Shown here piece by piece: positions 1 through 7,737 of a stretch of DNA of 11,496 bases (positions within the stretch are counted from its first letter, which is position 1; each line of letters begins with the position of its first letter). Below the pieces are notes generated by a model. It did not search any database. It worked only from the letters and a program-made list of their open reading frames with translations, and had not been told where the DNA came from. Origin of the DNA: Candidatus Cloacimonadota bacterium (GTDB lineage Bacteria > Cloacimonadota > Cloacimonadia > Cloacimonadales > TCS61); NCBI GenBank assembly GCA_016931665.1, contig JAFGEH010000041.1, positions 1 to 11,496 of the forward strand. Direction: 5' to 3'. A program made the translations under genes and the position numbers.

Positions 1-1
1 C

Positions 2-814
2 CGCAGCCTGGAATATGCCGAATTCACCGAGAAACTGCATCCTTACGGCATTCAGTTATTCGGCACGGACCATAGATTGATGGTGAAAATCCTGCCTCTC
101 ATTCTGAAGATAAAACCGGACTTTATTGATATCAACATGGGCTGCCCCGTGAAAAAAGTGGTGAAGCGCGGAGCAGGTGCAGCTCTGATAAAGGAACCTG
201 CCAGAGCCGCTGATATGGTTAAAGCACTGCGGGAAGCTTTGCCCCCGGCTCTGCCTCTTTCCGTGAAAATTCGTTCGGGCTGGGATAAATACAGCATCAA
301 TGCCGAGGAAGTAGCTCTACGCCTGGAAGAGGCCGGTGCTGATATCATCTGTCTGCACCCCCGCACCAGAAGCCAGATGTATGCCGGGCGCAGTGACTGG
401 AACCTGATCTTCCGACTCAAACAGCAGCTGCATATCCCTCTGATCGGTAACGGCGATGTCCGTACTCCGCAAGATGCTCTTACTCTCTTTGCTGAGACCG
501 GATGCGACAGCATCATGATCGGGCGGGGTGCCCTGGGCAATCCCTGGATTTTCCGGGAGATCAAAGATCATCTCTCAGCCGGAAATTCTCTTTCCCTGAC
601 CCGGGAACAAAAATTTGACATAATTTCCCAACACTGTAAACTGGTGGCAGATCAATTGGGAGAAGAAAGGGCTGTGATCGAAATCAGAGCGCATCTTTCG
701 TATTATACCAAAGGGTTCCGGGATGGTTCAGCAGTACGCAATTACCTGAACCGCAGTCTCGACCTGGAGGATATACTGCAGAAGGTTAAGGATCTTTACT
801 ATGGACAGAGTTGA
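2..814 (+). CDS. dus: tRNA-dihydrouridine synthase (Dus, NifR3/DusB-like), 5' truncated by the window edge
   Basis: This FMN enzyme reduces uridines in the tRNA D-loop to dihydrouridine using NAD(P)H. The reading frame is open from base 2, so the true start lies left of the window; a TTG at 77 and ATG at 80 fall inside the conserved barrel and are not starts. In order the frame shows the family stretch IQLFGTD, then NMGCPVKKVVKRGAGAAL with the catalytic cysteine codon at 143-145, the SVKIRSGW lysine strand, the histidine-bearing LHPRTRSQMYAG segment, GNGDV, and the FMN-phosphate loop MIGRGALGNPW. A helical C-terminal domain follows, with YYTKGFRDGSAVRNYLNRS. About 50-60 N-terminal residues are probably missing. 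Its last 14 bases overlap the next gene, pointing to one transcript. The family call is firm; the DusA/B/C subtype is not resolved. Confidence 0.95.
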   Translation, partial: RSLEYAEFTEKLHPYGIQLFGTDHRLMVKILPLILKIKPDFIDINMGCPVKKVVKRGAGAALIKEPARAADMVKALREALPPALPLSVKIRSGWDKYSINAEEVALRLEEAGADIICLHPRTRSQMYAGRSDWNLIFRLKQQLHIPLIGNGDVRTPQDALTLFAETGCDSIMIGRGALGNPWIFREIKDHLSAGNSLSLTREQKFDIISQHCKLVADQLGEERAVIEIRAHLSYYTKGFRDGSAVRNYLNRSLDLEDILQKVKDLYYGQS

Positions 815-1688
815 GAACATCCTCTGGCAGACCAAATTCCTGAAAGATAAAAACTGGCTAAAAGTGAAGAATCTCCTGCAACAGTCCATCAACGAATATC
901 CCGAAGACTCCCGGCTTCACTTTGAACTGGCAGAATTATACTATTCTAAAAAACTGTTCGTGAAAGCCATCAATATCTATCAGCAGATCATTTATATTGA
1001 TGGTGAAAGTGACGAGATCAATTTCCGGATTGGCAACTGTTTCCTGGCACTCAAAGAATTCCTTCTGGCAATAGACTACTATGAAAAGGTAGACGAATAT
1101 TTTCCCGAATTATATTATAATAAGGCTTACACTTATTCCAAGCTGGGAAAAGTGGATACCAGTATCGGGATCATGGAGGATTTATTAGTCAATCAGACTA
1201 ACTCCGAAATCCCCTATATCTTTCTGGCGGAGCTCCTGTTTAATCAGAAGAAATATACCCTAGCCCTGGAATATCTGGAAGAGGCTGAATCGCTGTTCGG
1301 AAAACAAAGCAGTATATTCTATCTCAAAGGCATCGCCTATTTTCATCTGGAAAACTGGCTTAAATCATATCTGGAATTCAAACAGGCCGAAAATCTTAAA
1401 CTGGAATCATACCATTTCTTCCGCGCTTATGGATTGACCTGCGAGAAAATAGGCAAAACCGAGGAAGGTATCCGTAATCTGCTGCGCAGTATCAAACTTG
1501 ATCCCCTCTCTGCCACCAGTTACCTGGAACTGATTCGCATTTACCTGGATCATGACCGGGTTATGGAAGCCTACAGCATTATGCAGCATGCCCGTAGAAA
1601 CATTCCCTTCTCTATTTCCCTTTCCCTGCTTTATAATCAGATATTACAGAGAATTGATGGTAAAAGGATAAACAACCCCCATGAATAA
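801..1688 (+). CDS. Tetratricopeptide repeat (TPR) protein, 295 aa
   Basis: This looks like a soluble protein made almost entirely of TPR helix pairs, a scaffold for protein-protein contacts. About eight units of 33-34 residues can be followed, roughly at residues 5-36, 37-69, 70-103, 104-136, 137-170, 171-204, 205-236 and 237-270. Typical pieces are LHFELAELYYSKKLFVKAI, FYLKGIAYFHLENWLKSYL and SYLELIRIYLDHDRVMEAY. No signal peptide, membrane segment or catalytic domain is evident, so it is probably cytoplasmic. The ATG at 801 has a good ribosome binding site (AAGGA at 788-792, 8 bases upstream) and lies inside the end of the dihydrouridine synthase gene. The 3' end overlaps the next small gene by 8 bases. 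The partner and process are unknown. Confidence 0.9.
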   Translation: MDRVENILWQTKFLKDKNWLKVKNLLQQSINEYPEDSRLHFELAELYYSKKLFVKAINIYQQIIYIDGESDEINFRIGNCFLALKEFLLAIDYYEKVDEYFPELYYNKAYTYSKLGKVDTSIGIMEDLLVNQTNSEIPYIFLAELLFNQKKYTLALEYLEEAESLFGKQSSIFYLKGIAYFHLENWLKSYLEFKQAENLKLESYHFFRAYGLTCEKIGKTEEGIRNLLRSIKLDPLSATSYLELIRIYLDHDRVMEAYSIMQHARRNIPFSISLSLLYNQILQRIDGKRINNPHE

Positions 1689-1854
1689 GAAAACCATTCG
1701 CTGCCGTAGCTGCGGACGCCAGGTGAGTGCCAGTGCCCGTCACTGCCCCAGATGCGGCACAGTCCTCAAAATGCCCGCTTCCGGCATATTTGTTCTAATC
1801 TTCCTGGCTTTCATCATCATTGGATTTGCCATAGTGATAATATTTAAACTGTAA
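1681..1854 (+). CDS. Zinc-ribbon, single-pass membrane miniprotein, 57 aa
   Basis: This short gene starts at an ATG overlapping the TPR stop by 8 bases. The N-terminal half carries two CxxC knuckles, CRSC at residues 8-11 and CPRC at 22-25, with basic residues around them, as in the zinc-ribbon domains found at the N-terminus of many small bacterial proteins. The C-terminal half (residues 36-55, from GIFVLIFLAF onward) is one uninterrupted hydrophobic helix followed by Lys-Leu and the stop. I expect a zinc-binding head facing the cytoplasm on a C-terminal membrane anchor. A candidate ribosome binding site AAGGA lies at 1664-1668, somewhat far upstream, so translation may be coupled to the TPR gene. 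Function is unknown. The paired cysteines and clean overlap make a chance ORF unlikely. Confidence 0.8.
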   Translation: MNKKTIRCRSCGRQVSASARHCPRCGTVLKMPASGIFVLIFLAFIIIGFAIVIIFKL

Positions 1855-1872
1855 AAGGCTGATATAACCAGG

Positions 1873-2040
1873 TCAGCCCACCACCAGCCAGGCTGGGCCA
1901 TTGAGTTGATCTGCCGGGATCAGCCCCTCGTTACGATTTTCGGACTGGTTTTCACCGAGTATAATGAAGCAGGACACCAGGAATATATACCCGGCAGATG
2001 CCCATATTATACCTTTTTAAATACCATCTCAGTGACATTA
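1873..2040 (-). pseudogene. Frameshifted remnant resembling the C-terminal part of an S24/S26 signal-peptidase-type protease
   Basis: Read on the minus strand, one frame gives WYLKRYNMGICRVYIPG and then reaches a stop. Shifting frame near 1970-1980 gives CFIILGENQSENRNEG, then LIPADQLNGPAWLVV and a stop at 1873-1875. Joined, these resemble boxes D and E of signal peptidase/LexA-type enzymes: the Lys-Arg of the general-base region, a F-I-x-x-G-(D/E)-N strand, then G-x-(V/I)-P-x-x-x-(I/L)-x-G-x-A. The N-terminal Ser-Met-x-Pro box with the nucleophile was not found upstream, so the copy would be both frameshifted and 5'-truncated. The left boundary is the stop codon; the right boundary is approximate. 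The match was made by eye, so chance similarity or a sequencing error in a live gene remain possible. Confidence 0.42.
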
Positions 2041-2041
2041 C

Positions 2042-2074
2042 TCGGGGTAATTTCCTCACAGAATTACACACCGA
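2042..2074. repeat. Imperfect inverted repeat upstream of the foldase gene
   Basis: Six perfect pairs, GTAATT at 2047-2052 and AATTAC at 2062-2067, enclose a 9-base loop. A further four pairs, TCGG at 2042-2045 and CCGA at 2071-2074, extend the arm across a small asymmetric bulge. It is followed by a run of A, not T, on the plus strand, so it does not look like a terminator for the upstream operon. It could be an operator or an RNA hairpin ahead of the 2143 start, or chance. Confidence 0.3.
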
Positions 2075-2091
2075 ATCAAAAAAATCTTGTA

Positions 2092-2097
2092 GATAAT
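2092..2097 (+). promoter_or_regulatory. Possible -10 element for the foldase operon
   Basis: GATAAT matches the -10 consensus at 5 of 6 positions and would place transcription start near 2104, giving a leader of roughly 40 bases to the ATG at 2143. I find no convincing -35 hexamer at 16-18 bases upstream. The call rests on position in the gap as much as on sequence. Confidence 0.25.
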
Positions 2098-2142
2098 CCA
2101 ACAACCAGAAAAATGCCTTTATTCTGAGAAATGGGGAAACAG

Positions 2143-4812
2143 ATGAAGAATATATTGCTTTACACAAGCCTGGTCCTTCTGCTCTGGTCCGGTAGTTATG
2201 CAACGACCATCGCCACTGTAAATAACCGTGAAATAACTTATGAGCAGCTGGCTGAAGAGATGGAAAGCATTGCCGCCTATACCGACCTCCCTTATGCCCA
2301 GATCCGGCAGATCGCCCTGGATAATCTGATATCAGAACAGACCCTGATCATCTATGCGCAGGAAAATAATATCGGGGTGGATAACTCCGAACTGGAATCC
2401 TTCTTTATTGCTCAGTTTGGAGATCTGCCCAGATTCAACACCAACGGAGAGTTCGATTACCAGAAATACCTGGATTTCAGTTACACGGAAACAGGAAGAG
2501 AGATACTGCAGGAAATACGGCGGGAAATCCTGTTGACCAAAGTTGAAACCCTGATCCGTTCCTCCTTTGACCTGTCCGAAGAAGCCCTGTTCCGGCAATT
2601 TATCCGGGACAATGTCAATCTGGACATTGGCTACACCCTGGTGGATTTAGAAGCTGCTTCCGTAGATACTTTCTTCACACCAGAAGCTGCCCGGGCGTAT
2701 TATGAAAAATTTAAAAAAAATTACCGCATGAAAGAACAGGTTAGAATAGAATTCGTAATAATACCTTTCAGTGATTTTCAGGAAGCTGCCATGGATTACT
2801 GGCAGGCCGTACTGGAACCGGTTCTGCTGGCCGATACAAGCCTCACCGAATCTCAACTGGACAGCCTGCAATCTGTATTTCTTGAAACAGAAATCCGCAG
2901 CAGAGCCCTCACCCGGGCCGAAGATGTGATGATCCGCCTGCAGCAGCAGGAAAATACCCCCTATCCCCTTATGACCACCTGGCTCAGGGACAGTAAGAAT
3001 GACACTGAACTGCCAGCTTCCCTGTATGATTCTGCCCTGAGCATGAAGAAAGGTCAAATAGCGGAACCTGTTCTCATCGAACCCGGTTACCTGGTTTTCC
3101 GCCCGGTAGAATTTAATAAACCCCGCCAGGTCCGGCTGTCCGATATTGCTCCCCAAGTCTGGCATGACTATCGCCAATACGCTACCAATCAGGTTTATGC
3201 CGATCAGATGAAAGAGTATTTCATTAACCATATCGACGATTTCATTGTGCCGGTAGCTATTGTTCGTCAAATTATCATACCCGGGTCACCATTGAAACTC
3301 GGTCAGGGGCCTGACTTGCGGCAGAAAAATCTGCAGGAACTCATAGATAGGTACTGGCAGGATGAAAAGCAGCTGGATCGGATCGTATCCCAGCATCGTC
3401 TGGCCGATTCCCATCAGATAATCTTTCTGGAAAAATACACCAATCAGGAAATGAACGGGCAGATAGCTTCCGGGTTGAAGGCAGGTAATACCTCCGGCTG
3501 GCTCACTCGGGACAATGATCTGATCTTTTATCTGACTCTGGCTTATTTTCCTGAATATATTCCTGACTGGGAGAATGTATATAACGTTATCGACAGCCGG
3601 GAATTAGTTATAGAGATCGATACCACTGAATTCCGCAAATTCTACGACCTGAACAGCAAAGATTTCATGACTCCGGACAGCCTGCGCCTGGGAGGTGTGT
3701 TTTTTCCCGCCCCGATCGACTCGGTGCAATTGCCGGAAATGGCCGTACGTAACTATTACGAAGAAAACATTAACTTATTCTATCGTGAAAAATCAGTGAT
3801 CTTTAACTGCATCTGGACCAGCGAACAGGAAAATGCCGCTAACATCCCCCTTTACTTTGCTAAAGGTGCTGACTTTCCCATTCTGCAGTATTGCTTCGAT
3901 GAAGGCTGTGATCTGCCCGCGGGAGAACTGGTAAAAATGCGCCTTTTGCCCCCAGTGATAGAGCAAATCCTCTCGGAAATGCGTGATCAATCCATCTCCG
4001 GTCCGGTTGCCTGGCGACATGGCTGGTTGATTTTATATAAGAAGATCAGCTATCCTGACGGCCTCTGGCAGCTGGAACAGGTCCGGCCTGAGATCGAAAC
4101 CATGCTGAAAAAAAGAATAGCTGATGAACTGGCCAGGGAGAAAACCCGGGCAGTTTTCGATTCTACCACTTATTTCTCCCAATGTTATAATTATGCACCA
4201 GAAAACGTTTTCAAAACCGGATACCACCCGGCAGACGGGTTGTTCGAAATCCTGGGCGACATCAGTGAATACCGGGAAGAACTGCTTCGACTCTGGCCCA
4301 ATGAAAAATACAGCTCACTTGTTCGACTGGAAAACGGTTATGCCGTTGTATTCAAACTGGCTCATAAAGCAGCCAGACAACTCTCTTATGAGCAGGCCCT
4401 GCCTAAGATACGGGAGATATTCACAGCCAGAGAGAAGGTTCGCCTGGCCAGAGAATATGTGTATTATCTCAGACGGCAAGTACTGGAAGGGGAAGATCCG
4501 GATTTTCTGTTTCAGTGGTTCGGTGGCTGGCTGAGAGAATATAACCTTACCCTGGACAGCAATTTTCTGGGCGGGGATTTCAGCCGTTTACTGTTGGAAG
4601 ATGCTGCCAGTCGGGAAGAAGGATACTGCAGCCCCCCCATAAGTATGTCAGAGAATAAATTGTTGTTTTATAAGCTATATCGGCTGCAGAAAGCACCTAA
4701 AGAGCTTTTCTATTTGCATCGGGATGAATATGAACGCCTGATTCAGGATGAAAAATATAACCTCTGGCTGGAGCGTTACAGGTCCCGCCTGGATATTAAT
4801 ATTTTTCAATAA
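2143..4812 (+). CDS. Secreted multi-domain SurA/PpiD-type peptidyl-prolyl isomerase-like foldase, 889 aa
   Basis: This is probably a periplasmic chaperone assisting folding of envelope proteins. It opens with a signal peptide (MKNILLYTSLVLLLWSGSYA, cleavage expected after SYA), then a SurA-N-like helical region with TIATVNNREITYEQL. Parvulin-like pieces follow. A VRIEFVIIPFSD strand is paired with MKKGQIAEPVLIEPGYLVF at about residues 200-325. Weaker copies of the second element occur near 445-465, 615-640 (ISGPVAWRHGWLILYKK) and 720-742 (VRLENGYAVVFKLAH). This suggests three or four PPIase-like modules, well beyond the roughly 430 residues of SurA or 620 of PpiD. The later copies have lost much of the parvulin consensus and may be substrate-binding only. 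I prefer the ATG at 2143 because GGGGA lies 6-10 bases upstream; an in-frame ATG at 2131 would add four residues. It begins an operon with the glycosyltransferase and nucleotidase. Confidence 0.82.
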   Translation: MKNILLYTSLVLLLWSGSYATTIATVNNREITYEQLAEEMESIAAYTDLPYAQIRQIALDNLISEQTLIIYAQENNIGVDNSELESFFIAQFGDLPRFNTNGEFDYQKYLDFSYTETGREILQEIRREILLTKVETLIRSSFDLSEEALFRQFIRDNVNLDIGYTLVDLEAASVDTFFTPEAARAYYEKFKKNYRMKEQVRIEFVIIPFSDFQEAAMDYWQAVLEPVLLADTSLTESQLDSLQSVFLETEIRSRALTRAEDVMIRLQQQENTPYPLMTTWLRDSKNDTELPASLYDSALSMKKGQIAEPVLIEPGYLVFRPVEFNKPRQVRLSDIAPQVWHDYRQYATNQVYADQMKEYFINHIDDFIVPVAIVRQIIIPGSPLKLGQGPDLRQKNLQELIDRYWQDEKQLDRIVSQHRLADSHQIIFLEKYTNQEMNGQIASGLKAGNTSGWLTRDNDLIFYLTLAYFPEYIPDWENVYNVIDSRELVIEIDTTEFRKFYDLNSKDFMTPDSLRLGGVFFPAPIDSVQLPEMAVRNYYEENINLFYREKSVIFNCIWTSEQENAANIPLYFAKGADFPILQYCFDEGCDLPAGELVKMRLLPPVIEQILSEMRDQSISGPVAWRHGWLILYKKISYPDGLWQLEQVRPEIETMLKKRIADELAREKTRAVFDSTTYFSQCYNYAPENVFKTGYHPADGLFEILGDISEYREELLRLWPNEKYSSLVRLENGYAVVFKLAHKAARQLSYEQALPKIREIFTAREKVRLAREYVYYLRRQVLEGEDPDFLFQWFGGWLREYNLTLDSNFLGGDFSRLLLEDAASREEGYCSPPISMSENKLLFYKLYRLQKAPKELFYLHRDEYERLIQDEKYNLWLERYRSRLDINIFQ

Positions 4813-4824
4813 CCGGAATTGTTA

Positions 4825-6060
4825 ATGCGCATCCTTCAGGTTTCTGCTCAAAAACCCGGCTGCACAGGTAGCGGAATCTATCTGCAGGCGCTAAGCCGGA
4901 TGTTAGCGCAAAACAATCATCAGCAGGCCATCCTGGCTGGTGTTTCTTCCCGGGATGAAGCCTGGCTGCCTTCAATCCACGACCTCAGTTTCTTCCCGAT
5001 AGCATTCGAGACTCCGCAATTGCCCTTTACCCTGCCCGGAATGAGTGATGTGATGCCTTATGCCAGCACCAGATACCAGGATCTCTCAGACGAACAATAT
5101 CATGCCTGGCAGCAGGCTTTTCTCGACTGCCTCCGGGATATAACGGCTGATTTTCAGCCGGATGTAATCATCAGTCATCATCTCTGGCTGCTTACTTCTC
5201 TGATCAAGCAAAATTTCCCGGAAATACCTTTGCTGGCAATTGCACATGGTACCGGCCTCAGACAGCTGGAGCTGGCCCCCCGCTTTCGGGCCAGGGTCCT
5301 GACCGGATGCCACCAGGTTGATAAAGTGCTGGCACTTACCGAGTTTCAGCAGATTATGATCAATCAGGTTTACCAGATCCCTCTAAACCGGATAATGGTG
5401 ACCGGGTGTGCCTATGACGATAAGATATTTTTTCCCGGCGAATCCGTTGTCAACAGGTCCTATCCCCGTCTGGTTTACTGCGGGAAACTGGCCCGGGCCA
5501 AAGGTGTGCCCCAGCTTATACAGGCAGTAACCGGCTTACTAGCGGAGTACCCCGGATTGCAGCTGGAACTCATTGGAGCAGGCACAGGAGAAGATGAAAA
5601 AGAAATCTGTTCGCTCCTAAGAGGTTACAGCGCTAATATCTACTTGAAAGGAACTCTGGAGCAGCCTGCTCTGGCCGAACTTTTCCGGCAGGCTGATATT
5701 CTGGTTCTGCCTTCTTTCTACGAAGGATTACCTCTGGTTGTACTGGAAGCACTGGCCTGCGGGTTGCGGGTAGTTGCAACCGATCTGCCCGGTTTAAGGG
5801 AATGGTTGGGTGATGATATCCTGCAACGGGATATCGTAACTCTGGTCCCATTACCGCCGGAACTGGATATTGATGTTCCCCGCAGCCAGGATTTGCCAGC
5901 CTTTGAAACCGGACTGAAGCAAGCCCTCGATCATCAGATTAAACTCTGCCTTGCCAGGAACCGACTCTCACCGGCTATGATAGCTTCTCTTGTCCAAGAC
6001 CATTCCTGGCATAATCTCTGTTCCCGGGTGGAAAATATTCTGCAGAGCATGTTACCATGA
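4825..6060 (+). CDS. Glycosyltransferase family 4 (GT-B fold), 411 aa
   Basis: This is a retaining GT-B enzyme that likely transfers a sugar from a nucleotide-sugar donor to an envelope glycan or glycolipid in the cytoplasm. The N-terminal acceptor domain begins MRILQVSAQKPGCTGSGI, with the glycine-rich loop after the first strand typical of GT4. The donor domain begins at LVYCGKLARAKGVPQLI (about residue 216). The diagnostic E-x7-E motif is EGLPLVVLE (about 300-308), followed by ALACGLRVVATDLPGLREW. Other hallmarks are LELIGAGTGEDE and IYLKGTL. I take the ATG at 4825, with GGA at 4814-4816; an upstream TTG at 4819 is less likely. It starts 12 bases after the foldase stop and its TGA overlaps the next ATG, so it is co-translated with envelope genes. 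Donor and acceptor cannot be told from sequence. Confidence 0.9.
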   Translation: MRILQVSAQKPGCTGSGIYLQALSRMLAQNNHQQAILAGVSSRDEAWLPSIHDLSFFPIAFETPQLPFTLPGMSDVMPYASTRYQDLSDEQYHAWQQAFLDCLRDITADFQPDVIISHHLWLLTSLIKQNFPEIPLLAIAHGTGLRQLELAPRFRARVLTGCHQVDKVLALTEFQQIMINQVYQIPLNRIMVTGCAYDDKIFFPGESVVNRSYPRLVYCGKLARAKGVPQLIQAVTGLLAEYPGLQLELIGAGTGEDEKEICSLLRGYSANIYLKGTLEQPALAELFRQADILVLPSFYEGLPLVVLEALACGLRVVATDLPGLREWLGDDILQRDIVTLVPLPPELDIDVPRSQDLPAFETGLKQALDHQIKLCLARNRLSPAMIASLVQDHSWHNLCSRVENILQSMLP

Positions 6061-7697
6061 AACGGCTGATTCCGTGTCTTCTCCTGATATGGCAGGCGAC
6101 TTTGTCCGCTCTACCGGTAGAGAAGGATACCCTCATTTTTCTCTACACAGCCGATATTCATGGCAAGATATACCCTTACGATTACTACCGGGATCAACCG
6201 GCTGATTTCGGCCTGGCCAGAATCAGCACTCTCGTCCGGCAATATCGGCAGAATTATGAACACGTCTTCCTTATGGACGGGGGCGACATGATCCAGGGAA
6301 CACCCCTGGCTTATTATTACAACCGCATCGATACTCTCTCTCCCAATCCTTTTATCCTGGTGATGAACCACCTGGATTATGATGCCATGGCTGTGGGTAA
6401 TCACGAAATCGAACAGGGCAAAAATATCTACGATAAACTGCGGGAGGAATCTGATTTTCCCTGGCTTTCAGCCAATTCACTGCTTCCGGACGGCTCCCCG
6501 TATTTCCAGCCCTTTTCTCTGCTGCAGGCTGGCGATATAACTATAGGCGTTTTAGGGCTGACTACTCCCGGAATTCCCCTCTGGCATAACAAATCTCTGT
6601 ATCCGGATATAATATGGACAGATATGGTAACAACTGCCTCTGCCTACTGGCCGGAACTGACTGCACAGTCTGATCTGCAGATTGGAATTTTCCATGCCGG
6701 ATTCGATCATACCAGCCAGCAGGAACAATACAGCTCAGCCGGGCTGCCGCCAGTCAACGCTTCCGGACTGGTGGCGGAAAGCCTGCCGGGATTTACTATT
6801 ATCTTCGGCGGTCACTCCCACGAATTAATCCCCGAAGATTCGCTCTATATCAGCTATCCGGAAGTCCCGGTCAAACTTGCTCCCGGTGCCCATGCCCAGG
6901 GTGTTGGAGTTGTAAAGGTACTATTATACCGGCAAAATGGGAGCTGGTCAGTTGAAGCAATTTCCGCCAAAGTGGAAAACATCTCCCAGCTGGAACCGGA
7001 TGCTGCCGTTCTGAATTTGACCGGACAGAGTCATTTGACAACACTGGACTTTGTAAATCAGTGTATTGGGATAGCAAACACCGAATTATCAACGCGTAAT
7101 GCCTATTTCCGTGATAATCCCCTTATTGAATTCATCAACCGGACTCAAATGGAAGCTTCCGGTGCCCCGATATCTTTTACCGCCTGTTTTACAGAGGATC
7201 TGGTAATTGAAACCGGAGAGATCCAGCGGAAGGATATTTTTGCTCTTTACCCGTATGAAAACCAGCTTTGTGTTCTCTCTCTTACCGGCCGGCAAATCAG
7301 ACAATACCTGGAAAAAGCGGCTTCCTGTCTGCAAAGAACTGAACAGGAGATCAGTCTCGCTCCCGGCATCGCTGGATATAACTATGACATGGCAGAAGGC
7401 CTTGATTATACCATCGATCTGGAGCAGCAACCCGGAGCCAGGATCAGTAACATCCTTCTGAGTGTTAGCAGTGAACCTTTACAGGATGAGGAGCATTATC
7501 CTGTAGCCTTGAATTCCTACCGGGCAGAAGGAGGTGGCGGCTATCTGGCAGCCATCCGGGGCCTGGATGCACCCCTGCTCTACATCTCGGAAACGGAAAT
7601 CAGAGATATTCTGGCTGAATTTTTAAGCAGGATCGGCTCGATCGGGCCGGAAGTCGATGGAAACTGGCGGATCCTGAATTATGATTCTGAAGAATGA
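6057..7697 (+). CDS. Secreted 5'-nucleotidase / 2',3'-cyclic phosphodiesterase, UshA/CpdB family, 546 aa
   Basis: This is a periplasmic metallophosphoesterase that dephosphorylates nucleotides for salvage. A signal peptide (MKRLIPCLLLIWQATLSA) precedes the catalytic domain. Metal-binding motifs are in order: D33-I-H35, GGD77, GNHE (114-117), a histidine in IGIFHAGFDH, and the GGHSHE loop near residue 253. The C-terminal 5'-nucleotidase substrate-binding domain follows, with NPLIEFINRTQM, the TACFTED segment, DIFALYPYENQL and the NSYRAEGGGGY loop. All expected ligand positions look intact and the length is normal for the family. The ATG shares four bases (ATGA) with the glycosyltransferase stop, so translation is probably coupled. 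Whether it prefers mononucleotides, cyclic nucleotides or nucleotide sugars cannot be decided; ushA is the closest classical comparison, but I do not assign the symbol. Confidence 0.92.
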   Translation: MKRLIPCLLLIWQATLSALPVEKDTLIFLYTADIHGKIYPYDYYRDQPADFGLARISTLVRQYRQNYEHVFLMDGGDMIQGTPLAYYYNRIDTLSPNPFILVMNHLDYDAMAVGNHEIEQGKNIYDKLREESDFPWLSANSLLPDGSPYFQPFSLLQAGDITIGVLGLTTPGIPLWHNKSLYPDIIWTDMVTTASAYWPELTAQSDLQIGIFHAGFDHTSQQEQYSSAGLPPVNASGLVAESLPGFTIIFGGHSHELIPEDSLYISYPEVPVKLAPGAHAQGVGVVKVLLYRQNGSWSVEAISAKVENISQLEPDAAVLNLTGQSHLTTLDFVNQCIGIANTELSTRNAYFRDNPLIEFINRTQMEASGAPISFTACFTEDLVIETGEIQRKDIFALYPYENQLCVLSLTGRQIRQYLEKAASCLQRTEQEISLAPGIAGYNYDMAEGLDYTIDLEQQPGARISNILLSVSSEPLQDEEHYPVALNSYRAEGGGGYLAAIRGLDAPLLYISETEIRDILAEFLSRIGSIGPEVDGNWRILNYDSEE

Positions 7698-7737
7698 AAA
7701 TGATTATATCCAATATGTGGTATAAAGGATAAAAAAA

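Noticed and set aside
77..814. TTG/ATG at 77-82 as the real start of the dihydrouridine synthase
   Set aside because: Conserved residues continue in the same frame to the left edge (IQLFGTD just upstream), so the gene is truncated by the window, not started here.
1884..1896. CCAGC/GCTGG hairpin as terminator of the dus operon
   Set aside because: The stem has only five pairs, a three-base loop and no T-run after it.
1906..2127. Plus-strand 73-codon ORF starting at TTG in the gap before the foldase
   Set aside because: No ribosome binding site, no recognisable domain, and the opposite strand carries a better-supported protease-like signal over the same bases.
1952..2203. Minus-strand 83-codon ORF as an intact gene
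   Set aside because: It starts inside the signal peptide of the foldase and its reading stops just where the protease-like motif would continue in another frame; only its C-terminal part is used in the remnant call.
2647..3270. 207-codon minus-strand ORF inside the foldase gene
   Set aside because: It is antisense to a strongly supported coding frame with signal peptide and PPIase-like motifs, and its peptide shows no domain.
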